Position numbers and translations under genes: made by a program. Under the pieces are notes generated by a model. The model saw only the letters and a list, made by a program, of their open reading frames with translations. It was not told the origin of the DNA and made no database searches. From Rosa chinensis (lineage: Eukaryota > Streptophyta > Magnoliopsida > Rosales > Rosaceae): 64,000 bases of DNA. Shown here piece after piece: positions 60,059-64,000 of this stretch. Position 1 is the stretch's first letter. Each line of letters begins with the position of its first letter. The DNA lies in NCBI RefSeq assembly GCF_002994745.2, contig NC_037090.1, positions 11,591,501-11,655,500 of the forward strand, read 5' to 3'.

Positions 60059-61790
60059 CAAATCTGTATAAAGCATAATGCATTGCATCATTATAAAATT
60101 TAATGAGCTTATAATTTAAAACTTGTATGGTATAACAACAATTAATTAAGAAAATTAATTGGATTGTACCCACAGTTAGCTGAAACTTGCATGAAGATAT
60201 TAAACTAAAATTGGAGGAGCCAAGTGGGTGTGTCGTTGGAAAATCAAAACCCATATATCAAATCTGGAATGAGTCGCCAGCTACTTGATTTCCAATATAG
60301 GATAATCTCTTTGTTTAACATTGAGAACCTAATTAGATGCAAGCCTGCAATCAATTCATATTTCCTTTTGGCGCCATTAGCCAATTTCCCTTCGAGTAGT
60401 TGATGTATGCTTCTATTGGTTTTGTTCTTATTATATTTGTTAGGTTTTTATCATTAATTACTATTAGTGCAACTCTGACCAACTTATATTATATGTACGT
60501 ATACTTAACTCCAAACTATATGTTCCATATGATCATAGTTAATTAGCAATTCACAAAGCTATTGGTGCATGCATGGATCTGCAAGCCTAGAAACTGGTTT
60601 TCATCTGCACTCGTCTACAAGTACTAGTTCTCTCCACAACTTCGATGACGTGAGTCCCCTCATACAAAAACAGTACTAGCTAAAGTTGACGTTTACATTC
60701 TAGGCCTCGCTCGAAAACCTTGAATCTTTCCAGTGTATTACAGATGTTTGATTCGGGGTATTACTTATGCCATTGGTGCCAATTAGTATCTCTCCTTGTG
60801 CCACTTCGATTATGAATTTTGAAATTAAGCGGGAACTTGGGGCTACTATGCATGCTTCATTCCCATTATTCACACTCGTAGAAATAGAATCTTTTAAGTA
60901 GGAATCACAAGCTAAGCTTTAATAGGAACACAAGCTTTAACAAGGATCCATAAGTCAACAATTTAAAGCAGAAAAAAGCGATGCATCATAGGCTTGTAGA
61001 TCTATTCTCTTCTTTCAGATATCTTTTGAGTCTATAGGAAGAAGCTTGTAATTTAAGCTTTAGTCTTTCCCTCTACGTTTTTTCAAATTATCTGTCAATA
61101 TCAAACAAGGTGCAAAATGCAAGGTGGTTGAGACTTGAGAGGAGCCTTTCTTTGTAAACATTTCCGATCAGTTTGAACAACAGGCACCACCATCATAATG
61201 AGTTCATATATAGGATGTTGGTAGAGATCGACTAGATAGAGTTACTACACATTGGTTATTAGAATTATTGCGTAATTATGGATCCCAACTCTTCGCAAAC
61301 AAATTTGGTCATCTTCATGAAAATGCTTTAAATTCTTGTTCTGTATAGATGGCTACACACAAATATAAGTTAATGCTCTAAGATCTGTCATCATTATAAT
61401 GAAAGGCACGTACTGTAATAAAAGTTCCTTGTTTAAGTACATTTTGGAGTTCCCAAAGTAAAGAAGGAAATAGTAAAAAGGATTAAGTAGAAATGACACT
61501 CAAATCCCTAATCAATTCACAAAGATGTGAGTTTTTTTAAAATTAAAATAACATAATCGACACTTTCGTAACACTTTGGCGATTACATGCAATTTACAAT
61601 TTGATTTGAAATGTCACTTGACTCACTTATTTTATTTTATTAGATGGCCTTGTGATTTAGTACCACTAGTTTTAGTAAATATCATTCTTAACTAGATCCA
61701 TAGCAGTCATAACTTCAACTCTAGAGTTAGTTTGCATAAAATAATACCATATGAAAAACCTTGTCTACCATATGACCATATTGAAAATTA

Positions 61791-61944
61791 TTCTATGCAC
61801 CGACGGTGCAAGTAATCCAACCCTTATAAAATAATCTCAACCCTTGATATTTATTATCAACTTTATTTTTAATAAACAAAAAGTGTATTTAATGCAATCT
61901 AACCATTTATTTGTGTTGGTGCAAGTGCACGGCGGTGCTCTGAA
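61791..61944. mobile_element. MITE, 154 bp, TA-flanked
   Basis: The ends TTCTATGCACCGACGGTGCA (left) and TTCAGAGCACCGCCGTGCA (right, opposite strand) are inverted. TA flanks each side (61789-61790 and 61945-61946), compatible with a mariner/Stowaway-type target. Each TIR contains its own short hairpin (GCACCG-CGGTGC). Confidence 0.65.
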
Positions 61945-62734
61945 TACTCCCTCATGACCATATATTTGTTTTGTATTTCCAAAGTGTTCAACCCCTAATC
62001 TGAATTCTTTATTGATTTGTCTCTGCTTCCAAACTCTAAACTAGGCTGATTTTACTAGAATGTCCCGGACCACATCTCAATGTTTAAAAATATAAAAGAC
62101 AAATTAACATATAAACTCTTCATGGTTTTACCTTTTCTAATAATTAACAGTGACATTCTTTGCTCTATATGCGCATTGGATCCTGAAATTAATTAAGCAA
62201 AAAAAATTAAAGGTCCTTTAATGGTGTTCAATGAACAGGATCAGTAAATTTAGGAAGAGAAGGGTAAAGCAGTCACTTAACACCAAAACCAACACTGTCC
62301 TCAAAACCTAGAACCCAAAAACAACATAATCAAGGATAAACTGGTAGAGACATCATTGAGTTAGATCCGTTGATTACACGACTCCCATAACTTTTTTTTT
62401 TTATCATATAATTCAAACCCAACTTAGAATTATTAATCCCATCATCATTTTTGAAATCTTGTTTAAGCAAAGCAGACTAACAGAGAGAGAGAGACAGACA
62501 GAGTCACTCAAAGTTTACTGTTTGATTAAATACTTTAGAAAGGACAAAAATACGCTCTTCAAAGTTCAAATATGGGTCTCTCTCTCGCTGTTCATGTGTT
62601 TGAGCAAGTTTGAGTAATCATGACCAGCTCCTAGCTTCACATTTTTGGTTCATATAAATAAAGCAACAATCTTTTCCAGATTTTCTTCATATATCCACCA
62701 GCTACCTTTCACTATCAGAAATGGTTGAGGCCTC

Positions 62735-63751
62735 ATGGAAGGACCTTTCACTCACCAAGAGGAAAGAGAAGGAGCCCATCTACAAAACCAGTACCAACAG
62801 CTCAAGCTTTGTCTGCCATTGGTGAGGTTCAGAGGACCCAATATCCAGAACCCAGTTTCCATATTTGGGTTTTGCCTGTCCAAGTACATAAGAAGCCTCT
62901 ATTCCAGAGCTCGAATCTCTAACTCTTGTTGCTTGGGGAGGCTGACTTACAATGGTATGGTAGTGATGAACAACTCTGCATTTTGTGATTCAACTGAAGA
63001 AGGAATAGCTGCAATGGAAAGTGAGGGGCTTGATGAAATTGTGGGTAAAGGTGAGACCTTTGGGGAGTTGATTGAGATTGTGGAGAAGGGTCGTGAGAGC
63101 TGTTCAAGTTCAGATTTTTTGACATCTGAGACTACAGTGCATGAGGAGCAGAGTCACAGTAGCTCTGAGGAGACATCTTCTCCACCCTCATTGGGTTGGC
63201 CTGTTAAGAAATCTGAGGCACCAGATTGTACCAGTGAGAATGGGGCTGAAGCCCATTTGGATGATAGGAAATTACAGAAACAAGGGTCTACAATCTCAGG
63301 TATTGTCTCTATTTATTAAGGCACTGAAATTACATGTTGTTTTGTTGGTTTTGCTATTGAGCTTGATTTTGGTGTGTGGGATTGTAGAGACTGAGTTGAT
63401 GAAGGAGAGGTTTTCAAAATTGCTGCTTGGAGAAGATATGTCAGGTTGTGGAAATGGGGTTTGTACAGCATTGGCTATATCGAATGCGATTACTAATCTT
63501 TGTGGTATGGAATTTTAATGTACTATCTTAATGTCTTGAAAAGCTAGCTTGTAGTAGTGTTGATTTAGTTTTCATATTGTTTGTTCAATTCTATAGCAAC
63601 CCTATTTGGGCAACTTTGGAGACTAGAACCTCTACCGCGGGAGAAGAAATTGATGTGGCGAAGAGAGATGGAATGGCTTCTTTGTGTGAGTGATCACATC
63701 GTTGAGTTGAAACCTTCTTGGCAGACATTTCCAGACGGAAGCAAATTGGAG
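62735..63751 (+). CDS. Rop guanine nucleotide exchange factor (PRONE), 5' part only
   Basis: RopGEFs activate the plant Rho GTPases (ROPs) at the plasma membrane by GDP/GTP exchange, controlling polar growth and hormone signalling. Coding exons seen: up to 63299, then 63388-63504 and 63597-63751. The introns are GT-AG and phases agree. The PRONE domain starts with [20 protein letters not shown], runs through [21 protein letters not shown], and continues with [24 protein letters not shown] to FPDGSKLE. The remaining ~250 residues of PRONE lie beyond the window. The N-terminal region is variable and serine-rich, as usual. The start is uncertain: the frame opens at 62735, but an ATG at 62957 ([11 protein letters not shown]) is also plausible. 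An upstream out-of-frame ATG at 62721 opens a 34-codon frame overlapping it, which could reduce translation. Confidence 0.9.
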
Positions 63752-64000
63752 GTACAACCTGATTCCAGCATGAATTATTAGAACAGTTTAATTTCTCAGC
63801 TTCTGCATCCCATCTTCTAATTTGCATAAAAGGTAGCCATGAAATGTATATAATCTTTAATTTTGCTGCATAGTAACTGGTAGTTTTGGAATGATAATGC
63901 ATGCGTATACTCTGGTCTTTATGCTCATAACTGATGTGATAATACTATGATTTGCAACTATTAAAGTGTCCAACAACAAAAATATTGGTTAAGGGCTACT
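63752..64000 (+). other. Third coding intron of the RopGEF gene (incomplete)
   Basis: Begins with the donor GTACAA after GAG at 63751. No further PRONE exon is readable before the window ends, so the acceptor lies outside. Confidence 0.7.

Larger units (their letters stand above)
59452..62734. other. Intergenic region with small MITEs, upstream of the RopGEF gene
   Basis: AT-rich non-coding DNA containing the two MITEs listed separately. The last ~250 bases (purine-rich GAGAGAGA tract near 62482-62494, then a T-rich segment) are the likely promoter and leader of the RopGEF gene. Confidence 0.45.

Noticed and set aside
1..64000. CRISPR arrays, prokaryotic operons, rRNA genes
   Set aside because: None present. 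The repeats are microsatellites, tandem duplications or transposon termini in a plant nuclear sequence.

Overview
The window is plant nuclear DNA. Genes have GT-AG introns, are widely spaced, and encode plant-specific families: PASTICCINO1, tau-class glutathione S-transferases and a PRONE RopGEF. The transposable-element content (Copia, L1-type LINEs, Mutator-like, hAT, CACTA, PIF/Harbinger) is typical of a eudicot. Overall style suggests a woody or herbaceous rosid, possibly Rosaceae, but that is an impression and not a demonstrated placement. All exon models were built by hand from splice signals and reading frame.

Layout. 1-6.2 kb holds a complete 20-exon PAS1 gene (minus strand, 637 aa). 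6.8 kb carries a SINE with a 14-bp target duplication. 9.2-11.6 kb holds a five-exon gene for a conserved plant protein of unknown function (minus strand, 411 aa). 12.5-17.2 kb is a run of small DNA transposons, ending in a 1.6-kb Mutator-like element that carries gene-like sequence (Pack-MULE type). 17.2-24 kb is AT-rich non-coding DNA with one ~0.4-kb tandem duplication. 24-31.7 kb contains a poly(A) retroposon and a decayed Copia element. 32.4-33.4 kb is a ~1-kb palindrome (foldback element), followed by a possible small lineage-specific gene and a second retroposon.

36.7-37.5 kb holds a four-exon universal stress protein gene (plus strand), with a decayed partial copy 1.5 kb downstream. 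Three tau GST genes lie on the minus strand at 39.3-40.1, 48.4-49.5 and 51.0-51.8 kb, each with two exons and a TATA box. They form a tandem cluster whose spacers were expanded by insertions: two members of one Mutator-like family, a hAT element, an L1 relic itself broken by a retroposon and a hAT MITE, a CACTA element, and a truncated retroposon.

52.2-54.8 kb holds two more long-TIR elements. 55.0-59.4 kb is a structurally young Copia element: its two 181-bp LTRs look identical, the 5-bp target duplication is perfect, and a single 1275-codon pol frame is open. The capsid part of gag is missing, and the frame begins just before the zinc knuckle. The window ends in the first three coding exons of a RopGEF gene (plus strand, from ~62.7 kb), whose remaining PRONE exons lie outside.

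How it fits together: the host genes are ordinary single-locus plant genes, and only the GST cluster is a functional group (detoxification and stress conjugation). Most structure between them is transposon-made. No CRISPR, operon or prokaryotic system is present. The most unusual items are the capsid-less but intact Copia element, the large palindromes, and the two same-family MULE copies that bracket one GST gene.
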